A stretch of DNA of 64,000 bases from Jiangella aurantiaca (GCF_004349105.1 NZ_SMLB01000008.1:62001-126000); one strand, 5' to 3'. Counted from the stretch's first letter, positions 1 to 8,278 are shown. Notes: generated by a model not told the origin, from the sequence alone. Made by a program: numbers and translations.

Positions 1-267
1 ACCTTCGTCGACGGCGTCGAGGCGGCGGTCGAGCGGGCGAAGCGGATCGCCGGCGACACGAACGTCACGATCGCCAGCGCGAACATCACCCAGCAGGCGC
101 TCGCGCTCGGCCTGCTCGACGAGGTGTGCGTCAGCCTGGTGCCGGTGCTGTTCGGGGAGGGGATCCCGTACTTCTCGACGCTCGAGGGCGGGCACCAGCT
201 ACTCGAGGACCCGGTCGTCGTCCAGGGCCGGCGCGCCCTGCACCTGCGCTACCCCGTCCGCCGCTAG
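1..267 (+). CDS. RibD C-terminal / dihydrofolate reductase-like protein, 3' end only
   Basis: The frame is open from the first base and stops with TAG at 265-267, so only the last 88 residues are present. They read like the C-terminus of the RibD_C/DHFR-like reductase family: a segment ASANITQQALALGLLDEV followed by SLVPVLFGEG, the usual end of the nucleotide-binding fold where the family has a 'G-G-A-x-T-x-x-A-L-x-x-G-L-V-D-E' motif. These proteins reduce pterin- or pyrimidine-like substrates with NADPH, but most stand-alone actinobacterial members have no known substrate. The N-terminus lies outside the window. Confidence 0.8.
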   Translation, partial: TFVDGVEAAVERAKRIAGDTNVTIASANITQQALALGLLDEVCVSLVPVLFGEGIPYFSTLEGGHQLLEDPVVVQGRRALHLRYPVRR

Positions 268-388
268 CTCCCCGCGCCGGGACGCTGACCAGGAACCGAC
301 TGGTTGGGCGGCGTTGGGCCGGGCGCGGAGCTCGTCCGGCCCGGCCCCTTCCGGATCGTCGGCGGCCTGGCTGACCGCCGTGGGCCGA

Positions 389-694
389 TCAGTTGGAGAT
401 GGTCACGGGGACCGTGATGTCCCCCTGTTCGATCTCACACACTGTCTCGGTGTCGCCGCTGCGGTCGACTGCTGTTCCGAGGACGGCGACAGGGCCGACA
501 CTGACACCACAGACGTTGGCCGCAACCTGTGCGGCGACGCCCACCGCGACATCTTCGAGGATCGTGACATCCCCGATGTTCACGTTCACCAGCCCGTCCT
601 GTCGGACCTGAGCCGAGGCGGGAGCTGCGGCCCCAACCGCCAGCATGGCGCTCGCGATCACCGCGACGCCGACCTTCCGGATCGTGCCAGACAT
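389..694 (-). CDS. small secreted protein
   Basis: A 101-residue protein with a clear Sec signal peptide: positive start (MSGTIRKVG), hydrophobic core and an AxA cleavage site near residue 29 (PASAQ). The mature part of about 72 residues is rich in V, N, D and G (GLVNVNIGDVTI, then repeated V-A-V stretches) and holds two cysteines that could form a disulfide. A GGAGG ribosome site lies about 7 bases before the ATG. It resembles small actinobacterial exported proteins with NVN-type beta repeats (chaplin- or rodlin-like composition), but I cannot assign a family. The function is unknown; a cell-surface role is a guess. Confidence 0.75.
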   Translation of the reverse strand: MSGTIRKVGVAVIASAMLAVGAAAPASAQVRQDGLVNVNIGDVTILEDVAVGVAAQVAANVCGVSVGPVAVLGTAVDRSGDTETVCEIEQGDITVPVTISN

Positions 695-850
695 GGTCTC
701 ACCTCCGGGCGAGTTGAGGATTCCAATTACCCGCCACTACCCGTGCGATCGCGGCCCATTCGTACTGATTTGGGCGATATATCCCGACGACCTTGCCCAC
801 CATCGCCGATGCTCGGTCCCGACCGCGCACGCGAGACGACGACGACCGCG

Positions 851-1324
851 ATGGATGACGCCGGGTTCTCGGCGCGGAAGATCGCTGACCAGCTGGCGTT
901 CCGCGATGTGGTGGACGGCGAAACCATAGGCTGCCGGATGGCGTCTGTTGGCGCTCGCCAGGCCGCCGCCGAGCTGCTGCAGCTCGTGAACGTGGCACAA
1001 CAGGCAATGTGGACACCGGAGCTGCTGGCCGACGTGCGCGAGCGCTACCTACCCGGAGCCACCGATGCCGAGATCATCGAACGGCTGACCCGGCTGGCCG
1101 AACGCGACAGCGGCTTGGAACTGCGCACGTCTGGTCGGCTGTTCCCCCAGGACGGCCAGGCGCTCACGGCTGCGGCCCATCGCGAGAAGGTCGAACGCGT
1201 CGCCGTCGCGCTGTCGAATGCCCGGGTGTCGATCACCGATCTTGAGTCCGTGGTCGGTGACCTACGCACGATCCACGCCGCGACGGGGACGACTCGTGAG
1301 GCTCGTGTCGATGGAGCGGGCTGA
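851..1324 (+). CDS. hypothetical protein (157 aa), start uncertain
   Basis: This stretch has the strong third-position G/C bias of real genes here and runs to a stop at 1322-1324. I start it at the ATG at 851; the frame stays open upstream to about 314 but that part lies antisense to the secreted protein gene and has no protein-like composition. The product is mostly helical, with an E/R/D-rich middle (LLADVRERYLPGATDAEIIERL) and no signal peptide or membrane segment. No ribosome site is obvious, so it may be a 5'-truncated remnant. I do not recognise the family. Confidence 0.45.
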   Translation: MDDAGFSARKIADQLAFRDVVDGETIGCRMASVGARQAAAELLQLVNVAQQAMWTPELLADVRERYLPGATDAEIIERLTRLAERDSGLELRTSGRLFPQDGQALTAAAHREKVERVAVALSNARVSITDLESVVGDLRTIHAATGTTREARVDGAG

Positions 1325-1437
1325 CGCCAAAGCTCATTCTCGCGGCCCGGCATCGGGAGCTAGAGGGTCTAGCGCTCCGAGACTGCAGCATGGTTGAATT
1401 GCGACCATTGTCCCATCTCCGCTGGAGGAGTGTGCAA

Positions 1438-1917
1438 ATGAGGAGCAGGGTCCGCATTTTACTGGCGGCAATTCTGACATCGGTGGTCACATTAGTTGCG
1501 TTTGCCGCGACCTCGCAGGCGTCCGGAAGCTGGCAAAGCTTCTCACGGAACAGCGGCTGGTGGTGTTCGGGATGGTCCCAGCACGCCACGTCACCGACTC
1601 TCCGATTTGCGGCGTGCCTAGTCTACTCTTCGGGCGGCGGATCGGCCCGCGCCGCGCTCATAGTGGAAAACACTGGACCCACGACTTGGATCACCCGGGG
1701 CGATGTGGCCCTTAGATGGGGTTCGCTCGAACACTATCTCGATACCAATACATGTGGCGGGACTTACCTTAGTCGAGGATATTCGACGGCATGCTTCACC
1801 GATTGGCACAACATCTGCAGCTTGGCTGACCTTTACAGCCTGGGAACCCTTTCGGCCGGGGCAAGCAGCCAATGGAGGCAAACTCCGGATATAGATCCGG
1901 TATTTTGCGTAGATTGA
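1438..1917 (+). CDS. secreted cysteine-containing protein
   Basis: A 159-residue exported protein. The start at 1438 is chosen because GGAGG lies 10 bases upstream and a signal peptide begins there (MRSRVRILL, hydrophobic run, cleavage near SQA-S at about residue 28). The mature domain has six cysteines (in WWCSGW, AACLV, NTCGG, TACF, NICS and the C-terminal VFCVD), fitting three disulfides, and many aromatic residues. GC content and codon use are visibly lower than in neighbours (ATA, TTA and AAT codons occur), which suggests recent acquisition. I do not recognise the family. Confidence 0.7.
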   Translation: MRSRVRILLAAILTSVVTLVAFAATSQASGSWQSFSRNSGWWCSGWSQHATSPTLRFAACLVYSSGGGSARAALIVENTGPTTWITRGDVALRWGSLEHYLDTNTCGGTYLSRGYSTACFTDWHNICSLADLYSLGTLSAGASSQWRQTPDIDPVFCVD

Positions 1918-2014
1918 TGACGTGTTCGCGCGTGCTGTCTGACCGCAACGGCTGACCCGTCCCCACTCTGGGCCATCCCCCTCATAATTGCCGCCTCAAG
2001 GCCGGAGTGGAGCT

Positions 2015-2070
2015 AGTCAAGGGTCGAGCTTGCTCGATCGCGTAGCGACGGCCGAAGGCCGCCCTTGACT
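2015..2070. repeat. inverted repeat with AGTCAAGGG arms
   Basis: The arms AGTCAAGGG (2015-2023) and CCCTTGACT (2062-2070) are exact complements around a 38-base centre that contains GTCGAGCTTGCTCGATCGC. The unit is bracketed by GGAGTGGAG copies on both sides (around 2003 and 2074). It looks like an actinobacterial intergenic palindromic repeat rather than a terminator, because the secreted protein gene ends about 100 bases away. The type is inferred from structure only. Confidence 0.5.
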
Positions 2071-2226
2071 CGCGGAGTGGAGGCCGGACAATCGCGGCAT
2101 GAGGGGGACGGCCCGACCTCGCAGCTCGCGTGGACGGATCGACCGACGGGCACGCCGCCGCCGACGCCGTCCGATCTGTGCGAGCACGGCGACTCGTCCG
2201 GCTGATCCTTCGCCGGTCGTCGGATC

Positions 2227-2276
2227 ACCAGGCCGGTGACAGGTGAGACACGCTCTCACTTCGTCACCGGCCTGGT
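2227..2276. repeat. long near-perfect hairpin
   Basis: ACCAGGCCGGTGAC (2227-2240) and GTCACCGGCCTGGT (2263-2276) are exact 14-base complements; the inner AGGTGAGA and TCTCACTT extend the stem with little interruption, leaving a loop of about 5 bases. No U-tract follows. It could be a factor-independent terminator of the L-shaped type or a recombination site; nothing in the sequence decides between these. Confidence 0.55.
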
Positions 2277-2622
2277 CGCGTGTGCGCCGCCCGTACGGTG
2301 AGCCCGGAACGGCCGCTAGGCCGCACGCCCGGCGCAGCCGGGAGGGCGGCTGCGGCGAGCGCAGCGAGTCGCCATGACGGAGTAAAGAAAGTTCTCACGG
2401 GGATGCTGGTAGCGGTGACCCCGGCTGGCGGGTGCTGACTCGAGTTCTCACCGGCTGCGTGCCTTCAAGTTGGATCTGTCGCCCCGCTGGTTCGGGGTCA
2501 CCGCCGACCTCGTGGCCGGCGGGTGACCTGATTAGGAGCCTGGGCTCGTCCCTCATCCCCGTGCTGTCCATCGCCTCGCTCACGCGGTCGATCCCCTGTC
2601 GGTGAGTGGAGAAGGGATGCGC

Positions 2623-3190
2623 ATGGGCGAGGACGTCGTGGTCACGGTTGGGGTGGACACCCATACCGATGTGCACGTGGCTGCTGTGTTGGACCAGACC
2701 GGTCGGTTGCTGGGAACCCGAGACTTTTCGGCGACGACCCGCGGCTATGCCCGGCTGGCGACGTGGGTCGAGTCGTACGGGCAGGTGGGGCAGGTGGGCA
2801 TGGAAGGTACTGGCCATTTCGGAGCCAACCTACTGCGGTTCCTCACCGAGTACGGCCTCACCGTGATCGAGGTCGACCGGCCAGACCGCTCGGCGCGCCG
2901 CCGCAACGGCAAATCCGATCCCCTCGACGCCGAGTCCGCTGCCCGTGCCGTGCTGTCAGGACGGGCCAGTGGGACTCCGAAGACTCGCGACGACCAGGTC
3001 GAGATGGTCCGAGCCCTTCGGGTGGCTGGCCGAGGTGCCATGAAAGCCCGGGTCCAGGCCGGCAACCCACCGAGGACTACGTCGCCCGCCGCATCGCCGA
3101 AGGCAAGACCAAGACCGAGATCCTTCGCTGCCTCAAGCGCTACATCGCCCGCGAGACCTACCCGCACCTACAGTCCCTCGGCGCAGCCAA
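2623..3190 (+). pseudogene. IS110-family transposase, internally deleted
   Basis: The N-terminal part in one frame (MGEDVVVTVGVDTHTDVHV) carries the DEDD RuvC-like start typical of IS110 transposases: VGVDTHTD with the first Asp, a GMEGTGHFG segment with the Glu, and the GKSDPLDAESAARA segment with the later Asp pair. At about 3063 homology jumps, in another frame, to the extreme C-terminus of the same family (EDYVARRIAEGKTKTEILRC followed by LKRYIARE). The roughly 200 intervening residues, including the C-terminal serine-containing domain, are gone. The element is therefore a dead remnant produced by an internal deletion and frameshift. Confidence 0.85.
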
Positions 3191-3192
3191 CC

Positions 3193-3525
3193 TCATCGGA
3201 ACTCGTGAACGACCTCGATCTCGCCGATGATGTGGTCGTTGAACTCCTCCAACTGCTCAGCCGGCACCCACAGCTCCAGGATCGTCTGGCCGCCCGCCTG
3301 CCGAACCGGGTAGCGAGCAGCGAACCCGGCGTCGATAGCGAACCGCGTCACATAACCAGCTCCCGACGCCGGCACGTTCCAGTCCCTGGCAATCTTGATC
3401 GCGTACTCCTCGTTGAGCACTGGATAGAAGATCGGCTGATCAGGAAGACGCGGCGGCCACCGCCGCCAACCCGACGCCCTCACCAGCTCCAGCTCCTCCG
3501 GACCAGTCGGACGCCACAAGACCAT
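3193..3525 (-). CDS. ADP-ribosylation/crystallin J1-like protein
   Basis: A 110-residue soluble protein beginning MVLWRPTGPEELELVRASGW and containing QPIFYPVLNEEYA, ARDWNV and ELWVPAEQLEEFN. This is the small actinobacterial and bacterial family usually annotated 'ADP-ribosylation/crystallin J1', whose biochemical role is unknown. I start at the ATG matching the family's conserved LWRPxGxxEL beginning; the frame is open far upstream but that sequence runs antisense to another gene. The stop abuts the 3' end of the IS110 remnant, so the insertion stopped just short of this gene, which looks complete. Confidence 0.8.
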   Translation of the reverse strand: MVLWRPTGPEELELVRASGWRRWPPRLPDQPIFYPVLNEEYAIKIARDWNVPASGAGYVTRFAIDAGFAARYPVRQAGGQTILELWVPAEQLEEFNDHIIGEIEVVHEFR

Positions 3526-3610
3526 CACCTGCTGCCCACCCACGAGCTCCGTCACCAGGCAAGTCTCGCAGACCCCACTCAACAGGTCTTGCGAAATATA
3601 GGAGCGTCCA

Positions 3611-3640
3611 CGCGCCAGCGTCAGCCAGTATCCTGGCGCG
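3611..3640. promoter_or_regulatory. inverted repeat upstream of the crystallin J1-like gene
   Basis: CGCGCCAG (3611-3618) and CTGGCGCG (3633-3640) are exact complements with a 14-base loop, located 85-115 bases before the start of the minus-strand gene ending at 3193. It could be an operator or leader hairpin; no regulator can be named. Confidence 0.3.
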
Positions 3641-3820
3641 GGTGATTCTTGACAGTGGTGTGTCGGCTGATCATTGACGCTAGTCGCCGCGCGCAAAGCG
3701 GCAGATGAGTGTGTTCCTATGCATGGACGGTGCCGGGGGCGGTTGCTGTGCCGCACGGGGGCGGGCATCCTTGAGGCCATAGCGGGGAACCCCTGCACGA
3801 ACTGATCGGGGGCGTGCGAC

Positions 3821-4264
3821 ATGAGCGCCATTGCCCGCGGATTCGCAGCCGCCGCGGTCCCTGGGCTTGTCAGCGCTGGGATCACTAGGGCGCTGATGCG
3901 AGCGGTTGCGCTCGTCGCGAACACTGGGACGCGCTTCAGCGCCGGGGCGTTGATCCTGATCGCGGTTCTCTACATAGTCGCTCTTCTCCCGGGCTGCCTG
4001 GCTCTGGCTGCAAGTCGAGCGCGCTGGCCATGGGTGCTTTTCGGCGCCGGGGTGGCGTTCCTCGGATTCGAAGCGGTCGTCATCGGACTTCAGGAAACGG
4101 AGGCTGCTCACGACCTCACGCCAGCTCGGTGGGTCGTGCTCGTGCTGGTGCTCGTGGCCATGCTCCTCACCTATGCGGCCCAAGCAGTTGTCGCGGCCCG
4201 GTGGGCGCGCCGTGGACTCCCCGGATCCGCTTATGCCTCCGCCCGGCAGCGGACAAGTCGGTGA
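3821..4264 (+). CDS. hypothetical membrane protein
   Basis: A 147-residue protein (MSAIARGFAAAAV) with about three hydrophobic membrane segments near residues 42-62, 68-88 and 102-122, followed by a basic C-terminal tail (ARWARRG and an Arg-ending terminus). The positive-inside pattern suggests the tail is cytoplasmic. GC and codon use are typical of the chromosome. It is monocistronic and I do not recognise the family; small actinobacterial membrane proteins of this kind are usually unannotated. Confidence 0.7.
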   Translation: MSAIARGFAAAAVPGLVSAGITRALMRAVALVANTGTRFSAGALILIAVLYIVALLPGCLALAASRARWPWVLFGAGVAFLGFEAVVIGLQETEAAHDLTPARWVVLVLVLVAMLLTYAAQAVVAARWARRGLPGSAYASARQRTSR

Positions 4265-4682
4265 CTCCCTTCCGTCCCCAACGCGGAGTGGGTGTCGCCC
4301 ATCGGCACCGCTCTCCGACTTGGCAGGCCCAACGCGCCTGCAGCGTCCTCAATTCGGCAGATCCGTGTAGTGCCAACGGGGAGCGCCGGTACCGGGCGTG
4401 AGCGTCAAACATCAGCTGAGACAGATCCGTCAAGCATCAGGTGATTCAAGACAGCCAGCGTCAGCCAGCGTCACCGGGCCGGGCGGGGTGGGGAGACGCC
4501 GCGCGCCGTCCGCTGGCCGCTGCGGGAGCTGGCGCGACGCGTCTCGGTTGGCCGATGTGCGGCCCGCCGCGGCCGAGGCATTGGAGCGTGCACTTGGAGA
4601 GGCCGCCACGGAGGAAAACTGTGGGTAAAGTGTGGCCTCGCGCCTGGGGCGTGATAGCCATCTGGCCTGTTACCTTGGGGTT
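4265..4682. other. 418-base intergenic region
   Basis: No open frame here has coding character or a ribosome site. A 10-base tandem duplication (CAGCCAGCGT at 4452-4461 and 4462-4471) is the only structure noticed. The region lies between the membrane protein and the 3' end of tRNA-Asn. Confidence 0.5.
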
Positions 4683-4758
4683 TGGCTCCCGCACCTGGAC
4701 TCGAACCAGGAACCCTCTGATTAACAGTCAGATGCTCTGCCAATTGAGCTATGCGGGA
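4683..4758 (-). tRNA. tRNA-Asn (GTT)
   Basis: Read on the minus strand the gene folds fully: acceptor TCCCGCA pairs with TGCGGGA, the D arm is GCTC/GAGC, the anticodon stem is TCTGA/TCAGA with loop CTGTTAA giving anticodon GTT, and the T arm is CCTGG-TTCGAGT-CCAGG. The discriminator is G and a CCA end is encoded. Length is 76 nt. No integrase or attachment-site duplication was seen beside it. Confidence 0.97.
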
Positions 4759-4956
4759 TCGGCGAACCGAACGTTCCGGCCGACGCTGAACCTTACCAGG
4801 CGAGGCGCCCCGGATCCCAATCGGTTCCGGTGCCCGGCCGCTTGGCACGGTGGGCCACGTCCTTGGCACGGCTAGGCGTCGCTGGCGTGATCGGATTGTC
4901 CGGTTCGGAGCGATGCTCAAGCGTGCCGAGGCACGCCACCCCGGCCCCAGCCTGGC

Positions 4957-5775
4957 TCAACCCAAGACGTGTTCCTCGTAGCGCTTGCGCATCAGCGCGA
5001 CCACCTCGTCGGGGTCGGCGGCCCAGAGGTCGGCGTTGAAGATCTCGACCTCGATCGGGCCGTCGTAACCGGCCGCCTCGACCAGCCGGCGGAAGTACCG
5101 GAAGTCGATGTGGCCGTCGCCCATCATGCCGCGCGACAGCAACGCGTCCGCCGGGAACGGGGTGATCCAGTCGCATACCTGGAAGCTGGCGATCCGGCCC
5201 GCCGCCCGCGCGATGGCAGCCTCGACGTTCGGGTCCCACCAGACGTGGAAGGTGTCGACGACGACTCCCACCGACGACGGGGCGAACGGCGCGGCCATGT
5301 CGAGCGCCTGGTCGAGCGTCGACAGCACGCCGCGGTCGGCGCAGTACAGCGGGTGCATGGGCTCCAGCGCCAGCCGGACACCTGCGGCCTCGGCGTGCGG
5401 CACCAGCGCGCCCACCCCGTCGGCGACACGGGCGCGGGCGCCGCCGAGGTCGCGCGAGCCGTCGGGCAGCCCGCCGACCACCATCACCAGGCAGTCCGCG
5501 CCCAGCGCGGCCGCCTCGTCGATCGCCCGCCGGTTGTCGTCCAGGGCGGCATCCCGCGCGGTCCCCGGGAACGCGGTGATGAACCCGCCCCGGCACAGGG
5601 ACGACACCCGCAGCCCGGCGTCGGCCACCAGCCGCGCCGCCTCTGCGACGCCGCAGTCGTGCACCGGCTCGCGCCATAGCCCGATCGACCCGATCCCGGC
5701 CCGGACGCACCCGTCGACGGCCTCGGCGACGGACCAGCGCTCCGTCGTCCGCTGGTTCAGCGACAGCCGGTCCAT
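4957..5775 (-). CDS. sugar phosphate isomerase/epimerase (xylose isomerase-like TIM barrel)
   Basis: A 272-residue AP-endonuclease-2/xylose-isomerase-like TIM barrel. Visible motifs are LALEPMHP (metal-ligand Glu), VVVDTFHVWWDPN (Asp/His ligands), MMGDGHIDF and the C-terminal IEVEIFN glutamate. It is the third gene of an operon; its ATG overlaps the stop of the DUF993 gene by one base, so the three products are probably made together. By family it would isomerise or epimerise a keto-sugar acid or inosose derivative. The substrate is unknown; it is less like IolE than the protein at 18124. Confidence 0.85.
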   Translation of the reverse strand: MDRLSLNQRTTERWSVAEAVDGCVRAGIGSIGLWREPVHDCGVAEAARLVADAGLRVSSLCRGGFITAFPGTARDAALDDNRRAIDEAAALGADCLVMVVGGLPDGSRDLGGARARVADGVGALVPHAEAAGVRLALEPMHPLYCADRGVLSTLDQALDMAAPFAPSSVGVVVDTFHVWWDPNVEAAIARAAGRIASFQVCDWITPFPADALLSRGMMGDGHIDFRYFRRLVEAAGYDGPIEVEIFNADLWAADPDEVVALMRKRYEEHVLG

Positions 5776-6935
5776 CACGCCACCCCGTACGTCGCCAGCA
5801 GCGAGGACAGCCGCGCCGCCGCCAAGGACGGATCGGGGAACAGCCCGGCCGCGTCGGCCAGCTCGAACGTGCGCACCAGGTGGGGGAGCGACCGCGCGCT
5901 CTGCAGCCCGCCGACCATGACGAACCCCGGCTGCAGGCCGGACAGCCAGGCGAGGAACGCGATGCCGGCCTTGTAGTAATAGGTCGGCTCGCCGAACACC
6001 TGGCGGGCCAGCGGCACGGTCGGCGCGAACGCCGCCTCGTACGCCTCCGGGTCGCCGCGGTCCAGCGCCTGCAGCGCGGCCGACGCCGCCGGTGCGATGG
6101 CGGCGAAGATCCCCAGCAGCGCGTCCGACGAACCGCGGATCAGCGACGGATAGTTGTAGTCGTCGCCGGTGTACAGCCGCACCCCGGCGGGCAGCCGCGA
6201 CCGCAGCTCCTCCTCGAACCGGGCGTCCAGCAGCGACACCTTGATGCCGTCGACCTTCGCCGCGTGGTCCGCGATCAGCGCCACCACGTGGTCGGCCGCG
6301 ACGCTCACATCGTCGGCGCCCCAGTAGCCGGCCAACGCGGGGTCGAACATCGGGCCCAGCCAGTGCAGGATCACCGGGGCGGACGACTGCGGGAGCAGCC
6401 GGTCGTAGACCTTCCGGTAGTCGTCGGGACCGGTCGCGACGGCGGCCAGCTGCCGGCTGGCCATGAGGATGACCTGGGCGCCGGCGCCCTCGACGACCTC
6501 CAGCTGCTCCTCGTAGGCGGCCGTCACCTCGTCGACGCTCCCGGCGGCGCCGGTGAGCTGGTCGGTCCCCGCCCCGGCCGCGATCCGGCCGCCGGCGGCG
6601 CGCGCCTCGGCCGCGCTGCGCCGGATCAGCTCCTGCGTCGCCGCCCAGTCCAGGCCCATGCCGCGCTGCGCGGTGTCCATCGCCTCGGCGACGCCCAGCC
6701 CGTACGACCACAGGTGCCGCCGGAACGCCAGCGTGTGCTCCCAGTCGACGACGGCGGGCGCGCCGGGCCGGTTCTCGCCCAGCGGGTCGGCGACGACGTG
6801 GGCGGCGGCGAACGCCACCCGCGACCTGATCGGCGACGAAGGCCGCTCCCAGGAGCGCGGCTCGCTCAGCGTGTACGGGCGCAGCGCACCGTCCGCGCCC
6901 GGCAGCCGCACGACCGCGCCACCGCCGCCGCTCAC
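5775..6935 (-). CDS. dihydrodipicolinate synthase family protein (DUF993)
   Basis: A 386-residue protein of the DUF993 group, distantly related to DapA-type class I aldolases. Recognisable segments are VDWEHTLAFRRHLWSYGLGVAEAMDTAQRGMGLDW, cited here as motif blocks VDWEHT and MDTAQRGMG, then GAGTDQL, HWLGPMF, VDGIKVSLLD (a candidate Schiff-base Lys) and LYTGDDYNYP. I use the GTG at 6935, which overlaps the upstream stop as GTGA. The family occurs with oxidoreductase and isomerase partners, as here, suggesting retro-aldol cleavage of an oxidised sugar; the actual reaction is not established. Confidence 0.85.
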   Translation of the reverse strand: MSGGGGAVVRLPGADGALRPYTLSEPRSWERPSSPIRSRVAFAAAHVVADPLGENRPGAPAVVDWEHTLAFRRHLWSYGLGVAEAMDTAQRGMGLDWAATQELIRRSAAEARAAGGRIAAGAGTDQLTGAAGSVDEVTAAYEEQLEVVEGAGAQVILMASRQLAAVATGPDDYRKVYDRLLPQSSAPVILHWLGPMFDPALAGYWGADDVSVAADHVVALIADHAAKVDGIKVSLLDARFEEELRSRLPAGVRLYTGDDYNYPSLIRGSSDALLGIFAAIAPAASAALQALDRGDPEAYEAAFAPTVPLARQVFGEPTYYYKAGIAFLAWLSGLQPGFVMVGGLQSARSLPHLVRTFELADAAGLFPDPSLAAARLSSLLATYGVA

Positions 6936-8083
6936 AGCGTCAGCTCCGGCAGCTCGACCCGGCCGCCGTCGTTCGACGACTGCAGCCCGGCCTGCGCCAG
7001 CCGGACGCCGCGGGCGCCGGCGAGGAAGTCGTACGGGTGCGGCGCGTCCTCCTCGACGTGCCGCACGAACTGCTCCCACTGCGCCTTGAAGCCGTTCTGC
7101 GGCGGCGTGTTGTCCGGCACCTCCTGCCACTGGTCGCGGTAGCGCTGCTCGTCGGCGAGGTCGGGGTTCCACGTCGGCCGGGGCGTCGCGGTGCGCGGCT
7201 GGATGACGCAGTGGTGCAGCCCGGCGACGGCGCTGCCGAGAGTGCCGTCGACCTGCAGCTCCAGCAGCTCGTCGCGGTGCACGCGGACCGCCCACGACGA
7301 GTTGAACTGGGCGATCACCCCGCCGGCCAGCTCGAAGATCGCGTACGCGGCGTCGTCGGCCGTGACGTCGTAGCGGCGGCCGCGCTCGTCCCACCGCTCC
7401 GGGATGTGCGTGACCGCCTTCGCCGTCACCGCCTCGACCCGGCCGAACAGGTTCGTCAGCACATAGTCCCAGTGGCAGAACATGTCGACGACGATGCCGC
7501 CGCCGTCCTCGGCGCGGTAGTTCCAGCTCGGCCGCTGCGCCTCCTGCCAGTCGCCCTCGAACACCCAGTAGCCGAACTCGCCGCGGACGGACAGGATGCG
7601 GCCGAAGAACCCGCTGTCGATCAGCCGGCGCAGCTTGAGCAGCCCGGGCAGGAACAGCTTGTCGTGCACGACGCCGTTCTTCACGCCCGCGGTCTTGGCC
7701 TGCTTGGCCAGCGTCAGCGCGCCCTCGACGGTCTCGGACACCGGCTTCTCGGTGTAGATGTGCTTGCCGGCGTCGATCGCCTTGACGATCGACTCCTCGC
7801 GCACCGAGGTGAGCTGGGCGTCGAAATAGACGACGTTCGCGGCGTCGCCGAGCGCGGCGTCGAGGTCGGTCGTCCACCGTTCCAGGCCGTGCCGGGTCGC
7901 GATGTCGCGCAGCTTCTCCTCGTTGCGGCCCACCAGGACCGGATCGAGCGTGACGCGGGAGCCGTCGGACAGCTCGACCCCGCCTTGCTCGTTGATCGCG
8001 AGGACCGACCGCACGAGATGCTGCCGGTACCCCATCCGGCCGGTGACGCCGTTCATCACGACACCGAGCGACTTGACTGCCAT
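6932..8083 (-). CDS. Gfo/Idh/MocA family oxidoreductase
   Basis: A 383-residue NAD(P)-dependent sugar dehydrogenase, first gene of a three-gene operon. The start has an unusual Rossmann motif, VVMNGVTGRMGYRQH (GxxGRMG rather than GxGxxG); the family EKP motif is present (IYTEKPVSET), as is the GGGIVVDMFCHWDYVL segment with the catalytic His region. Such enzymes oxidise a ring hydroxyl of a sugar, inositol or sugar acid. It probably supplies the substrate of the DUF993 aldolase-like partner. GGAGG precedes the ATG, and a LacI-type box lies within 26 bases of the start. Confidence 0.9.
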   Translation of the reverse strand: MAVKSLGVVMNGVTGRMGYRQHLVRSVLAINEQGGVELSDGSRVTLDPVLVGRNEEKLRDIATRHGLERWTTDLDAALGDAANVVYFDAQLTSVREESIVKAIDAGKHIYTEKPVSETVEGALTLAKQAKTAGVKNGVVHDKLFLPGLLKLRRLIDSGFFGRILSVRGEFGYWVFEGDWQEAQRPSWNYRAEDGGGIVVDMFCHWDYVLTNLFGRVEAVTAKAVTHIPERWDERGRRYDVTADDAAYAIFELAGGVIAQFNSSWAVRVHRDELLELQVDGTLGSAVAGLHHCVIQPRTATPRPTWNPDLADEQRYRDQWQEVPDNTPPQNGFKAQWEQFVRHVEEDAPHPYDFLAGARGVRLAQAGLQSSNDGGRVELPELTL

Positions 8084-8095
8084 GCCACCTCCTGT

Positions 8096-8109
8096 GGAAA
8101 GCGCTTGCC
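8096..8109. promoter_or_regulatory. LacI-family operator candidate A
   Basis: GGAAAGCGCTTGCC, with the palindromic core AAGCGCTT, lies 13 bases before the oxidoreductase start. It matches the general LacI/CcpA-type operator shape (a CG-centred core). Two similar sites are at 8218 and 9450. The lacI-family gene at 8391-9431 is the obvious candidate regulator. Confidence 0.65.
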
Positions 8110-8217
8110 CATCACCGTACGGCGTCGCGGCGCGGGCGCGCAAGCTCTCGTCTGACGGGGATGACACCAGGTGGCGGGCGGTTCGAGGTCGATTCGTCGT
8201 CCCACCTGGCCAAATCC

Positions 8218-8231
8218 GGAAGGCGCTTACC
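8218..8231. promoter_or_regulatory. LacI-family operator candidate B
   Basis: GGAAGGCGCTTACC shares 12 of 14 positions with the site at 8096 and lies 122 bases further upstream of the same operon. Paired sites would permit looping repression. Confidence 0.55.
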
Positions 8232-8278
8232 CGCCGACCGTTGAACCGCGACACCACGGTCGCCGCGCCCACCGGACC

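Larger units (their letters stand above)
1918..2622. other. 704-base intergenic region with hairpins and the IS110 left flank
   Basis: No convincing gene lies here. It contains two strong inverted repeats (2015-2070 and 2227-2276, listed separately) and then, from about 2390, the non-coding left flank of the IS110 remnant. In IS110 elements of this orientation the flank upstream of the transposase encodes the structured bridge RNA. I cannot fold it by eye well enough to delimit such an RNA. Confidence 0.5.

Noticed and set aside
314-850. Longer version of the hypothetical gene ending at 1324
   Set aside because: The added part lies opposite the secreted protein gene and lacks protein-like composition.
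4683-4758. tRNA-Asn as an integration site for a genomic island
   Set aside because: No integrase gene and no duplicated tRNA 3' end were seen in the neighbouring sequence.
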